DNA of 64,000 nt from Mycolicibacterium chubuense NBB4. GTDB taxonomy: Bacteria > Actinomycetota > Actinomycetes > Mycobacteriales > Mycobacteriaceae. The stretch is from positions 4,402,001 through 4,466,000 of the forward strand of contig NC_018027.1 in the NCBI RefSeq assembly GCF_000266905.1, read 5' to 3'. The position numbers and the translations under genes were made by a program. The notes below the pieces were generated by a model that saw nothing but the letters and a program-made list of their open reading frames with translations, ran no database searches and was not told the DNA's origin. Shown here piece by piece: positions 22,275 through 30,109 of the stretch (within the stretch, counting starts at the first letter, position 1; the number at the start of each line of letters is the position of its first letter).

Positions 22275-22291
22275 GCCCTAACTATTAGGGC
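22275..22291. promoter_or_regulatory. 17-bp perfect palindrome upstream of OhrR-type gene
   Basis: GCCCTAA-CTA-TTAGGGC lies 11 bases before the ATG of the MarR-family gene. A palindrome this close to its own start is the usual layout of an autoregulated MarR/OhrR operator. Confidence 0.65.
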
Positions 22292-22302
22292 ACTATCGAC
22301 AT

Positions 22303-22791
22303 ATGGCCGCACCCGTCCGTGACGTCGATCCGCTCGCCCTCGAGCAGCAGGTCTGCTTCGCGCTCGCCGTCACCAACCGCGCGGTTCTCGCCGTCTACCG
22401 GCCGCTGCTCGAACCACTGGGACTGACCCATCCGCAGTATCTGGTGATGCTGGCGCTCTGGGATCACCTCAAGGCGTCGGACGGCGTCGCCTCGCCGCTG
22501 TCGGTCAAACAGATCGCCGCCTCGCTGCAGCTGGAATCGGCCACGCTCTCGCCGATGCTGAAGAGGCTGGCGGCGCTCGGGTTGATCACGCGCAGCCGCA
22601 ACGCCACCGATGAGCGCTCGACCGACGTGTCCCTGACCGACAAGGGAATCGCGTTGCGTGAGCGCGCACTGGAGATACCACCGGCCGTTGTCGCACGCCT
22701 CGGGGTCGACCTGGTCGAGCTCGAGCAGTTGCACCAGGTCCTGACCCGGGTCAACGCGGCCGCGCTCGCTGCCGGCGCACTACAGTCCTGA
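22303..22791 (+). CDS. MarR-family regulator, OhrR-type organic-peroxide sensor
   Basis: The 162-residue winged-helix protein carries the OhrR N-terminal signature with a single Cys at 18 (QQVCFALAVTNRAVLAVYRPLLEPLGLTHPQY), split by normal variation. In OhrR this cysteine is oxidised by organic peroxides, releasing DNA. ERSTDVSLTDKG forms the wing. A perfect palindrome sits just upstream. No ohr peroxidase gene is adjacent, so the target beyond itself is not visible. Confidence 0.85.
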   Translation: MAAPVRDVDPLALEQQVCFALAVTNRAVLAVYRPLLEPLGLTHPQYLVMLALWDHLKASDGVASPLSVKQIAASLQLESATLSPMLKRLAALGLITRSRNATDERSTDVSLTDKGIALRERALEIPPAVVARLGVDLVELEQLHQVLTRVNAAALAAGALQS

Positions 22792-22821
22792 CATCGCATC
22801 GCACACCGTCGAAGGAATCCC

Positions 22822-23238
22822 ATGTCCACCACAAAGCCCAATCTCTGGCAGTACATCACCTACGCGTACGGACGACGCCTGCCGGATTCGATGCAACGGT
22901 GGGTGGCCGAGGATCTCGCCGGGCAAGGGGCCGTCCGCCGGCACATGATCCGCTGCGCGATACCGCCGCTGTTCGTGCTGGCCCCCTTCTGGCTGATTCC
23001 CGTATCGCTCTACATGCACATGGAAATGACTGCGCCGATCTACATCTGGGCCGTCCTCATGGCACTCGCCCTGAACAAGCCGTGGCGTCGCCACCGCCTG
23101 GCACAGCACGGACTCGACCCGAACCTCGTCGACGTGATCAAGCGGAAGAAGCAGGCCCGGATGCACGAGGACTACGTCCGGCGGTTCGGTCCGCGCCCGG
23201 AGGACGCGAAGTCCCAGTCGAACAGCAGTCCGTTCTGA
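22822..23238 (+). CDS. DUF5313 family small membrane protein
   Basis: The 138-residue mycobacterial protein contains YITYAYGRRLPDSMQ, one or two hydrophobic segments (about 50-85), a basic stretch RRHRLAQHGL and a polar C-terminus. GAAGGAA precedes the ATG. Thirty bases after the OhrR-type gene on the same strand, so it may be in its operon. Function unknown. Confidence 0.75.
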   Translation: MSTTKPNLWQYITYAYGRRLPDSMQRWVAEDLAGQGAVRRHMIRCAIPPLFVLAPFWLIPVSLYMHMEMTAPIYIWAVLMALALNKPWRRHRLAQHGLDPNLVDVIKRKKQARMHEDYVRRFGPRPEDAKSQSNSSPF

Positions 23239-23245
23239 CGTCGGA

Positions 23246-23267
23246 GCGCCTTGCCTCGGGGAGGCGC
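23246..23267. terminator. Weak hairpin between convergent genes
   Basis: GCCTC-GGG-GAGGC (23253-23265) with short GCGC extensions lies in the 54-bp gap between convergent genes ending at 23238 and 23293. No U-tract follows, as is common for mycobacterial terminators. Confidence 0.3.
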
Positions 23268-23292
23268 GAATTGCACTGGGCGAGTGGGCCGT

Positions 23293-24006
23293 TCAGCCCA
23301 GTCCCGGCGTCGGGACCAGCACCTCGGTCACGTTGCCCTCGACGTTCACCTGATTGGCGGGATCGTTGACATCGATCTGCGAATAGTCGGTGTGCCGTTT
23401 GCTCATCTGCCCGTCGATGGAACGCTGGTCGCCCGGGATGAAGTAGCAGAAACCGTCCCACTTACGGCAGATGTCCACGACCTTGTACGGGGTGTTGGCC
23501 GGTATTCCGAACCCTTGCCCGGCGCGCCAACGATTCTTGCCTTCCGGGTCGGTCCAGACGTAACCCGTACCGCGGCGTTCGGGGGCGCCGGTGGTCACGA
23601 AGCTCAGGTCACTCGGCGGCGGCGCGCTCGGATCGAACGAATGCTCGCGCAGCCACTTGAAGATGACCGACGATCCCAGCGAGTGTCCGAAGACGACCTT
23701 CTTGCCCGGGGTGGAGCGGACCCACTGGTCCAGTTTCGCGTCGCCGTCGTCGAGGCTGGCCCCGCCGATGGTGGGGCCCAGGTTGCCGAGATTCATGTAG
23801 TTCAGGGGCTCGCACACGTTCGGCGGAGCACACAGCGACCCGTGCAGCTGCTGCATCGTGCGCTCCGGCTTGTCGAAGGCACCGGCGAGCACCGCGACCC
23901 GCGCTCCGGTACCGGCGCCGTCGTCGACCTCCGCGTGAGCGGTCGCCGGCGAAGTGCCGACGAGTGCCGTCACCACCGCTGCGAGAATTGTCAGTCGTGC
24001 TCTCAT
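23293..24006 (-). CDS. Secreted PE-PPE/cutinase-like serine hydrolase
   Basis: The 237-residue protein has a Sec signal peptide (cleavage near THAEVDD, about residue 25) and the alpha/beta-hydrolase nucleophile elbow GHSLGSS. It resembles the PE-PPE C-terminal hydrolase domain, which in mycobacteria acts as esterase or lipase. Late His in SKRHTDYS is a plausible catalytic base. The ATG at 24006 has a GGGAAG ribosome site. Last conserved-type gene before the tRNA-Ala island. Confidence 0.82.
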   Translation of the reverse strand: MRARLTILAAVVTALVGTSPATAHAEVDDGAGTGARVAVLAGAFDKPERTMQQLHGSLCAPPNVCEPLNYMNLGNLGPTIGGASLDDGDAKLDQWVRSTPGKKVVFGHSLGSSVIFKWLREHSFDPSAPPPSDLSFVTTGAPERRGTGYVWTDPEGKNRWRAGQGFGIPANTPYKVVDICRKWDGFCYFIPGDQRSIDGQMSKRHTDYSQIDVNDPANQVNVEGNVTEVLVPTPGLG

Positions 24007-24152
24007 CGCGTTCTTCCCTTGCGTCAGCGTGAACCTAACCCCTGTCACTGCATCGCAATCAGCAACCACAAGGTTACGCGCCGTGACGTGTTGTTAGTCC
24101 ATCTTGACTCTGTGAAGTGACTTCGAAACAGCCACCCACGCATTGGAGGAAA

Positions 24153-24188
24153 GTGGAGCTAAGGGGAATCGAACCCCTGACCTACTCG
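24153..24188 (-). repeat. Left att copy: duplicated 3' half of tRNA-Ala
   Basis: 36 bases identical to 28163-28198, covering the acceptor 3' strand, T-arm, variable loop and the 3' side of the anticodon stem. No 5' half follows, so it is not a working tRNA. Confidence 0.9.
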
Positions 24189-24189
24189 T

Positions 24190-24468
24190 GGCTCCTGCTA
24201 TCGATCTCACGCTTTTCGCGATGCACTCGGCGATATCGAGCACCGCCGCACCAGACCCTATCGGCCTCAGACCAACGGCAAGGTGGAACGCTTCCACCGC
24301 ACCGTGGCCGATGAATGGGCTTAAGCCCGGCTCTACACTAGCGACGCCGAGCGCTGCGACGAATGCCCCCGCTGGCTACACACCCACAATCATCACCTGG
24401 GCCACACCGCACTTGGAGGCCAGACGTCCGCCAGCCGCGTACCTAACCTCTCAGGTCGGTACATCTAG
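24190..24468 (+). pseudogene. IS481-type transposase C-terminal remnant
   Basis: Reading from 24190 gives GSCYRSHAFRDAL, then RRTRPYRPQTNGKVERFHRT, the DDE-domain end of IS481/IS3-like transposases, then NHHLGHTALGGQ and VPNLSGRYI before TAG at 24466-24468. An in-frame TAA replaces the tyrosine codon normally following DEWA (about 24313). The N-terminal two thirds are missing. The remnant starts immediately inside the left att copy, so it may mark a deletion that removed part of the island. Confidence 0.85.
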
Positions 24469-24890
24469 GTCGCGAATCTTCAGCAGGAGCACTCGGCGAC
24501 GTTGCGGCCCAGCTGGCCGATGCCCGAAGACCACGACCGTGTCGCTAGGCCCGGCGTAGCCGAGCAACCTCAATTGACATGCGCGCCATGGCCACCAGGA
24601 ATCGTTAAGTAGGACCACATCGACTGCACATGGATCGCGGAGGCGCACTCCGCTTATCGGTTCCAATGCTGCAGAGCCGCGCAAAACTCCCTAAGCCGTA
24701 CACGGCGAGATTGACTGTTTCGGCATGTGACGCCTGATCCCCGGTACGGGGTGGTTTGGGGGAGTCCCGGACGCACTCCGGGGGACGGCCCACGAATGCG
24801 CTAGCCACGTTAGTCAAGGGCGGCTTCCGGCTGCGAAGCGGCGAACACGAACACCAAGTACGCGCAGACGCCGGAACCGATGGTCCTTTC
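24469..24890. other. Non-coding part of the island
   Basis: About 420 bp downstream of the NACHT gene. Two small hairpins are visible (24739-24751, CCCCG-GTA-CGGGG; 24766-24782, CCCGGA/TCCGGG), without U-tracts. A short minus-strand frame encoding QASHAETVNLAVYGLGSFARLCS resembles nothing I can name. Confidence 0.35.
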
Positions 24891-27737
24891 CTATGACCGG
24901 CGAGGAAAAAGCAGTTCGTCTTCCCAGTCGGGCGTATCCCACACGACCAAATCTTGCCTTCCAACGGTCCATAATGCGGCCCGCTCAGGGAGCGCTCGTA
25001 GAACACGGACGGCTTGAGCCAAGATCTCCGGAGACGGCTTCTTGCCAGCTAGGTGGGCCGAACGCACCTGAACGAGCTCACGCAATGCGCCGTCCCACAA
25101 TGAGCTGACGCGATCTTTCACGCGCCCCTCTGGGGCCCACTCGTACAGACCCAGTGCGATGTACGTAAACAAAGCGAACTCAGGACTGTCATTCAGATCT
25201 CCACTCCACCGCACCGTCCAGTCAGTTTGACTGCTTCCTCGCAGCAGCAGCGCGTAGACGAGACGCAATAGGCTGCTTTCCACACCTTGCCGCCGCTCAA
25301 TCTGTGTGACAGCGTCACGTATGCATTCGAGGACGAATTTCTCATTAAGGGGCGGCTTGCCATAGCGAAGGCGACGCTCCACCCCATACCAGATGAGACC
25401 GGGACTTACGCCGAATGAACCCTCGCACGAAAACATGTGGGAAGTCTCTGTAGCAGGAAGAACTGAGTCACCCTCGAGAACTTGCCAGGTCCAGATGGAC
25501 GAATCTCTTCCTGCCAGCTCTCTTATGTCCGTCATTGCAGTGAGCTGCTGAATGCTTTCCGCCCATCGCGAGGCATAACGATCAGAGGTTCCCGATAGGA
25601 CGACATCCGCCCAACCCGAAAGGAATATCTCGCGCAGTTGCCGATTTTCTGTCAAATCCCCAGTCACCCACTGCTCGCGAGCAAGCGCGTTGAGTTGTAG
25701 CAGAGCCAAGAATTCGGCCTTATTGGGAGCGCCGAAAATCCATGTCGCTTGGAGTTGGGTGAAAACCTGTTCTCTAGCCCACGCGGGCAGCTTAGTGCCT
25801 TCCACTAGACGCAGCAGTAGCAAGGTCGGTGCGCCGTCTTCCACGAGCTTTCGCAGGACACGCACCGCCCCTTGACTGGAGTGCTTACCGTATGACTGAA
25901 TCAGAAGTTCGGGGAGGACTGAAGAAGAGTCGTTGGTAAATGTATTGATAATCCGAGTGCAAATATCCGCATCGTCTCGCGCATTTATCGCGAACGATTC
26001 GGCCGCAAAGTATTCAGAGAATGTTTTGTGCGTGAACGAAAAGAGGCGCTCCCCACGATCGTTGGATCCAGTCACGCCCAACAACCATGCTCGCCCAGCA
26101 CAAAATTCAAGAAAATCCGCCGCCGCCTCCTCAGCTCTATTCCCCGGGAATCCAGATTGATCGACCAGTATATGCTTGAGCATTCCGCGTATAACAGTCT
26201 CGTCGAGACCCCCTTGCGCGCTTGGGCTCGTATAGTACCAGCGCGCGATTTCTTGCATAAGCAAGTCCGAAAAGTCGGGAATCGCTCCGTCTACCATTAT
26301 TCTTCGATGGCTGTCCCATCGCTTAAATAGAAGCCGAGCACATTCTTCGTAGATATCTAAGCGACGACTTGGGATTGATCCGCTCTCTCGATATAACAAG
26401 CAGAGCAGAGAGAGCATAAGTGGATTCAACCGAATGTCTGCGACTTGCTCAGAATCGTGGATGAAAGCGTCGGTAAGTTGCGGCTTATCTACCAACTTGA
26501 ACCACTTCTTGACATAAATCAAGGCCTGATCAAGCTCGAATTCCTTGAGCTCTACACGGGCGAATATGCGCGCGTCCACGGGCGCCCTGTCATAACCGAC
26601 TTCCCGGCTAGTTATCAAAATAGAGGCCAGCGGAAAAAGGGATGCGAGGGCGTTGATTCGTTTCGAGAGGTCGATTCGCCTTAGCGGATCAATTACTTCG
26701 TCCAAGCCGTCCAGAACTAAGGCTCCACGGCCGAGTGCCAAGATATCCCGTATTGTCGACGGTTCCATGTCATCCGAATACTCGGAGTTGTATCGGTCCA
26801 GGGCGAAATCAACGAGGCTAGTGCGGTCCCAATTGATCGCAGCATACTCCCTGCACCGAACAACGAATACCGGACGCGCTTGCTCAGCGCAATAGCGGTG
26901 CCGAAAATGCTGTAGATAGGTCGTCTTTCCGGCGCCTGGAGCGCCCGTAACCATTAATCGAAACGGAGTATTCCCAGCAGCTATTAGCGATGAATCCAAT
27001 GGTCGCCCATCGTCATAATTAACAAAGCTTCGATCGACGTACAGCAGCTCAAAGTCAGCAGATGTGCCCTTCCCGGTATCGGTATGGGTGATGATCGGAT
27101 CAAGCGCAGTAGCCGACATGTGGGACGCAACGCTTGTTGTGGCATCGAAGGCGGTGCGCAGTCTCTCCACATCGGATCCGATGTTGACAAGGTGTTTTAC
27201 GAATCGTGCTGTGTGACCACCAGGGGCCGATGCCTGCCGCTGTAACGGTGTATTTATGAAGTCTTCAAAATATGTGATGTCGTCCGCGTACGCAGCTCCT
27301 GGCCCAACAGTCGGTAATACTTCTTGGTGGAGTTCCAGCAGTCGATCCCAGATTCGATCCGCAAATTTCAGCCAAGACTTCTTGCGCGCACCGTTCCATT
27401 TTCGAGCCTCATTACTCAAACCGTTCTTCACTTGTATGATCAGTGACGTATCGGGCTCGTCGGTCAAACAAGCGACCGCGAGCAGCGATAAATAGGGTCT
27501 GACACCATCCGAGGTTAGAAACTTCCCGACATCTCCGATTTGCTCAGCGGTGAAGCCGTCTTCCGAAGCTGAAGGGGCGAAATCAGAATCAAGCCATGCG
27601 ACGTCGTAGGTACCCGCTAAGCGGTACTTCCGCTTGGCAAAAGCTACCGAGTTATTCGCGTCTTGGACGCCGCGCGAGCACGCGCTGAATACCCGTACAG
27701 CACCGTATGCGGCTGCGCCGACGACTGTTGGTTCCAT
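24891..27737 (-). CDS. Bacterial NACHT-domain STAND NTPase, probable anti-phage protein
   Basis: The 948-residue protein has Walker A GAPGAGKT at 265-272 and Walker B LVLDGLDE at 340-347, with the DxxDE pattern typical of NACHT. A helical winged region follows (LNPLMLSLLCLLYR, FTHKTFSEYFAAESF), then about 370 residues of unrecognised C-terminus as possible sensor. The first 240 residues match no nuclease, TIR or protease motif I recognise. Start ATG 27737 (MEPTVVGAAAYG) is uncertain; GTG 27791 would add 18 residues. Codon use is visibly lower in GC than flanking genes, and it is alone in a tRNA island. Bacterial NACHT proteins are known in phage defence; that role is inferred here. Confidence 0.85.
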   Translation of the reverse strand: MEPTVVGAAAYGAVRVFSACSRGVQDANNSVAFAKRKYRLAGTYDVAWLDSDFAPSASEDGFTAEQIGDVGKFLTSDGVRPYLSLLAVACLTDEPDTSLIIQVKNGLSNEARKWNGARKKSWLKFADRIWDRLLELHQEVLPTVGPGAAYADDITYFEDFINTPLQRQASAPGGHTARFVKHLVNIGSDVERLRTAFDATTSVASHMSATALDPIITHTDTGKGTSADFELLYVDRSFVNYDDGRPLDSSLIAAGNTPFRLMVTGAPGAGKTTYLQHFRHRYCAEQARPVFVVRCREYAAINWDRTSLVDFALDRYNSEYSDDMEPSTIRDILALGRGALVLDGLDEVIDPLRRIDLSKRINALASLFPLASILITSREVGYDRAPVDARIFARVELKEFELDQALIYVKKWFKLVDKPQLTDAFIHDSEQVADIRLNPLMLSLLCLLYRESGSIPSRRLDIYEECARLLFKRWDSHRRIMVDGAIPDFSDLLMQEIARWYYTSPSAQGGLDETVIRGMLKHILVDQSGFPGNRAEEAAADFLEFCAGRAWLLGVTGSNDRGERLFSFTHKTFSEYFAAESFAINARDDADICTRIINTFTNDSSSVLPELLIQSYGKHSSQGAVRVLRKLVEDGAPTLLLLRLVEGTKLPAWAREQVFTQLQATWIFGAPNKAEFLALLQLNALAREQWVTGDLTENRQLREIFLSGWADVVLSGTSDRYASRWAESIQQLTAMTDIRELAGRDSSIWTWQVLEGDSVLPATETSHMFSCEGSFGVSPGLIWYGVERRLRYGKPPLNEKFVLECIRDAVTQIERRQGVESSLLRLVYALLLRGSSQTDWTVRWSGDLNDSPEFALFTYIALGLYEWAPEGRVKDRVSSLWDGALRELVQVRSAHLAGKKPSPEILAQAVRVLRALPERAALWTVGRQDLVVWDTPDWEDELLFPRRS

Positions 27738-28162
27738 GGGAGCTGAGCCTACGGTTGGCCGTCTCGGACTAGCCGCATTTGATCGCGACACACTGGGACG
27801 CGCACATGATTATTGTCGTGTCGCGGGATCACACCTGGGACCCTCGTCGGGGCGGGCTCGAAGTCGAGGCTCCCGACCCGCCAGGCACTTGACGCAGGCA
27901 CGCAACCATGGTCGTCAACATCATCTGCAAGGTCGGACCATAGGTGTCAAGCCGGGTCGTGCCGGGTACCGGTGCGCCCGCCCGGGACGATGTATCGACA
28001 CGCTCCACGCCTCGCTCGTCGGGCGAGAACCATTGAGCGCGAGCTCGACGATGTGGCGGTGAGCCTCGATGCCGCGATTCGCAGCGCTGCGTACCCTATG
28101 CGTACCGGCTCCGGTGAGGGGTTTGCATTGCGAGGCTCATTATGCCTCTGATCGGAAGCTTT
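27738..28162. other. Region between NACHT gene and right att, possible integrase remnant
   Basis: About 425 bp without a confident gene. It should hold the NACHT promoter. A plus-strand frame near 28030-28110 reads RTIERELDDVAVSLDAAIRSAAYPMRT, which resembles C-terminal tails of actinobacterial tyrosine recombinases but lacks the catalytic boxes. Confidence 0.35.
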
Positions 28163-28198
28163 GTGGAGCTAAGGGGAATCGAACCCCTGACCTACTCG
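28163..28198 (-). repeat. Right att copy inside tRNA-Ala
   Basis: 36 bases identical to 24153-24188, forming the 3' half of the intact tRNA. Identity stops in the anticodon loop (CG shared, then AT versus TG). Confidence 0.9.
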
Positions 28199-28236
28199 AT
28201 GCGAACGAGTCGCGCTACCAACTGCGCCATAGCCCC
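28164..28236 (-). tRNA. tRNA-Ala (anticodon CGC)
   Basis: A 73-nt cloverleaf: acceptor GGGGCTA/TAGCTCC with the G3:U70 identity pair of alanine tRNA, D-arm GCGC/GCGC, anticodon stem ACTCG/CGAGT around loop TTCGCAT, T-stem AGGGG/CCCCT with TTCGATT, discriminator A. CCA is not encoded. The 3' half is the attachment site of the adjoining island, which rebuilt the gene on insertion. Confidence 0.95.
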
Positions 28237-28280
28237 TGATACCGGTAGCAGGCTACCAGCCGCCGCGCTCGGGTCGAAAT

Positions 28281-29291
28281 CTACTGCCCCGCCGCCCTTG
28301 GCAGGTCGTAGTGGCGTGCGAACGCGACGTAGTCGAGGTGCTCGAACTCGGGGTCCTCGTCGTCGATCTCGAGGACGGCGGCACCGGGCCTGCGCAGGCG
28401 CGACGGGGTGACGTCGAACTCCTGATCGCTGGTGTTCTCGACACCGAGGCGCGACCGCGCGATCCGCTGCGCGCGGCGGCGCCGCAGCTGCTCTTCGATG
28501 CGGGTCTGCCGGCGCAGGTACGCCAGATACAGCGCCGTGACGACACCGATGGATCCGCACACCCACCACATCGACGACGACCAGGTGAACGCCGCCACCG
28601 CGCTGGAGAGGATGAGCACGCCCATCACGGTCAGGGTGCGGGCGCGGAACCGGTACTTGCGGGCCGAGACCGCCGCGGCGGTCACCGATTCGCGACGCCG
28701 TCTCCGCGACTCGGTGATCGAGTCGGCGATGCGCAGATCGGTGTCGGAGGGCGCCTCGAGCCCCGACGAGTCGTCGACGTACTCGTAGTCGTCGTCCGTC
28801 GCCTGATCGGCCTCGGCGGCGGGTGCGGTCTCTTCGGCGTCGTCGTGCTCGTCGGCATCCGCCTCGCTGTGATCCGGTGTCGGGTCGGCGGTTTCCGCGG
28901 CGACGGGCTCCTCCTGCGCTGCCGCCAGCGGCAGGGCGCCGGAGTCCTCGACCACGTCGACGTCGAGGTAGTCGGGTTCGTCGCCGGCTTCCGCCGGGTC
29001 GGCCGCGACCATGACGACGGAGCGACCGGGCGTCTCGTCCTCACGTTCGTCGAGGTCTGCGTCGAGGTCGTCACCGGAGGGCTGCCAGTCCGGATCGCTG
29101 CGGTGCCCGGCGGCGGGACCGCCACGCCGGCGCAGCCGAGCACCGGCGCCGCTGTTGAGCACACGGGTGGCCAGCGCGACGTCACTGGTTCGACGAACCG
29201 CGTCGCGCTTGCTGATCAGCATCGGGACGAGCACGAAGAGCCAGAGCACGACGAGCGAGATCCAGAGAAGAGATTGGGGGATGCTTGGCAT
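28281..29291 (-). CDS. glpR: Divisome membrane receptor GlpR/SepX
   Basis: The 336-residue protein has an N-terminal membrane helix (about 8-26), a long acidic disordered linker, two further membrane helices (about 220-265) and a basic then acidic C-terminal tail. This layout matches Rv0996. In corynebacteria GlpR is the receptor of the gephyrin-like protein Glp; in Streptomyces SepX is a divisome component. ATG 29291 has AAAGGAG eight bases upstream. The partner-like gene moeA1/glp lies two genes away in the same direction. Confidence 0.85.
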   Translation of the reverse strand: MPSIPQSLLWISLVVLWLFVLVPMLISKRDAVRRTSDVALATRVLNSGAGARLRRRGGPAAGHRSDPDWQPSGDDLDADLDEREDETPGRSVVMVAADPAEAGDEPDYLDVDVVEDSGALPLAAAQEEPVAAETADPTPDHSEADADEHDDAEETAPAAEADQATDDDYEYVDDSSGLEAPSDTDLRIADSITESRRRRRESVTAAAVSARKYRFRARTLTVMGVLILSSAVAAFTWSSSMWWVCGSIGVVTALYLAYLRRQTRIEEQLRRRRAQRIARSRLGVENTSDQEFDVTPSRLRRPGAAVLEIDDEDPEFEHLDYVAFARHYDLPRAAGQ

Positions 29292-29358
29292 GGCGCCTGC
29301 TCCTTTCCCCATCAGGCTAGGTCCGTGACCAGCGCATCCATGGGCGGCGCGCCGAGAC

Positions 29359-29424
29359 AATTACACACCTGTAATTCACAGGAGACAAGCACCAAACGTC
29401 ACACGTGTCACATCAGTAACAGCG
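29359..29424 (-). promoter_or_regulatory. Promoter of glpR with palindrome and MtrA-like repeats
   Basis: On the minus strand TTGTCT (29383-29388), a 17-base spacer and TGTAAT (29360-29365) form a plausible promoter. AATTACA-CACC-TGTAATT (29359-29376) is an 18-bp perfect palindrome over its -10. Just upstream, GTCACAcgt, GTCACAtca and GTAACAgcg (29398-29424) are three consecutive 9-bp direct repeats that fit the MtrA motif GTCACAgcg. Confidence 0.5.
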
Positions 29425-29435
29425 CAGGCGGATCG

Positions 29436-30089
29436 TCACGCCCACGAGGCGTGCCCCGCGCGCACCAGCGCGGAGCTCACGGAGCCCTTCAGTTCCTCGA
29501 TCGTGATAGCGACCAGCAAGTGGTCGCGCCACGCACCGTCGACGTCCAGATAACGCTTGAGCAGCCCCTCCTCACGGAACCCGGCCTTCGCCAGGACCGC
29601 ACGACTCGCCGCGTTCTCCGGCCGCACCGTCGCCTCAACGCGGTGCAGCAGAACCGGACCGAAGCAGTGATCGAGCCCCAGCGCCAGTGCCGCGGTGGCG
29701 ACGCCGCCGCCGGTCGACGCGCTCGCCACCCAGTAGCCGATCCACGCCGAACGCAGCGCGCCATGGGTCACGTTCCCGATCGTGAGCTGGCCGGCGAACT
29801 GCCCGTCGAGTTCGATCGCATAGGGCAGCATCCGGCCCTTGCGAGCTTCGGAACGCAGGCCTGAGCACACCGACGGCCAGGACGAGACAGCATGTCGCAC
29901 TTCCCAATCGAGCTCCGTCGAGGGTTCCCACGGCTCGAGGTGGGCGCGGTCGGCGAGACGGATGCGGCTCCACGTCGCGGCGTCGCGCAGCCGGACGGGG
30001 CGCAACCTCACCAGTCCCGCGGGCACCCGTAGCGGGCCCACCGGCGAGGGCCACCCGGGATGCTGCGAACGCGAACTCAACAGATTCAT
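29436..30089 (-). CDS. rimJ: RimJ/RimL-type GNAT N-acetyltransferase
   Basis: The 217-residue GNAT protein contains LRPVRLRDAATW, the acetyl-CoA-binding region VASASTGGGVATAALALGLDHCFG and the late motif RVEATVRPENAASRAVLAKAGF, written here in two parts of one domain. Family enzymes acetylate ribosomal protein N-termini or other amines; the actual substrate here is unknown. ATG 30089 or GTG 30092 may start it. Lies 20 bp after moeA1 in the galU-moeA1-rimJ-glpR string. Confidence 0.88.
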   Translation of the reverse strand: MNLLSSRSQHPGWPSPVGPLRVPAGLVRLRPVRLRDAATWSRIRLADRAHLEPWEPSTELDWEVRHAVSSWPSVCSGLRSEARKGRMLPYAIELDGQFAGQLTIGNVTHGALRSAWIGYWVASASTGGGVATAALALGLDHCFGPVLLHRVEATVRPENAASRAVLAKAGFREEGLLKRYLDVDGAWRDHLLVAITIEELKGSVSSALVRAGHASWA

Positions 30090-30109
30090 CACCGCTGCCC
30101 AGCTCGGAG

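Larger units (their letters stand above)
24153..28198. mobile_element. Genomic island in the 3' end of tRNA-Ala(CGC)
   Basis: A perfect 36-bp direct repeat bounds about 4.0 kb. The right copy is the 3' half of the intact tRNA-Ala gene; the left copy is an orphan tRNA end. This is the standard footprint of tyrosine-recombinase integration. Cargo is a lower-GC NACHT NTPase gene and an IS481-type remnant. No intact integrase is present, so the island looks degraded or mobilised in trans. Confidence 0.85.

Noticed and set aside
24153..24188. A second tRNA gene at the left island edge
   Set aside because: Only the 3' half is present; no acceptor 5' strand, D-arm or anticodon loop follows.
24739..24782. 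Two small hairpins as NACHT terminator
   Set aside because: Stems of five or six pairs, no U-tract, and more than 100 bp past the stop codon.
27813..28151. 112-codon plus-strand frame as an intact gene
   Set aside because: Only the last third shows any resemblance (to recombinase tails); no start context, antisense to the NACHT promoter region.
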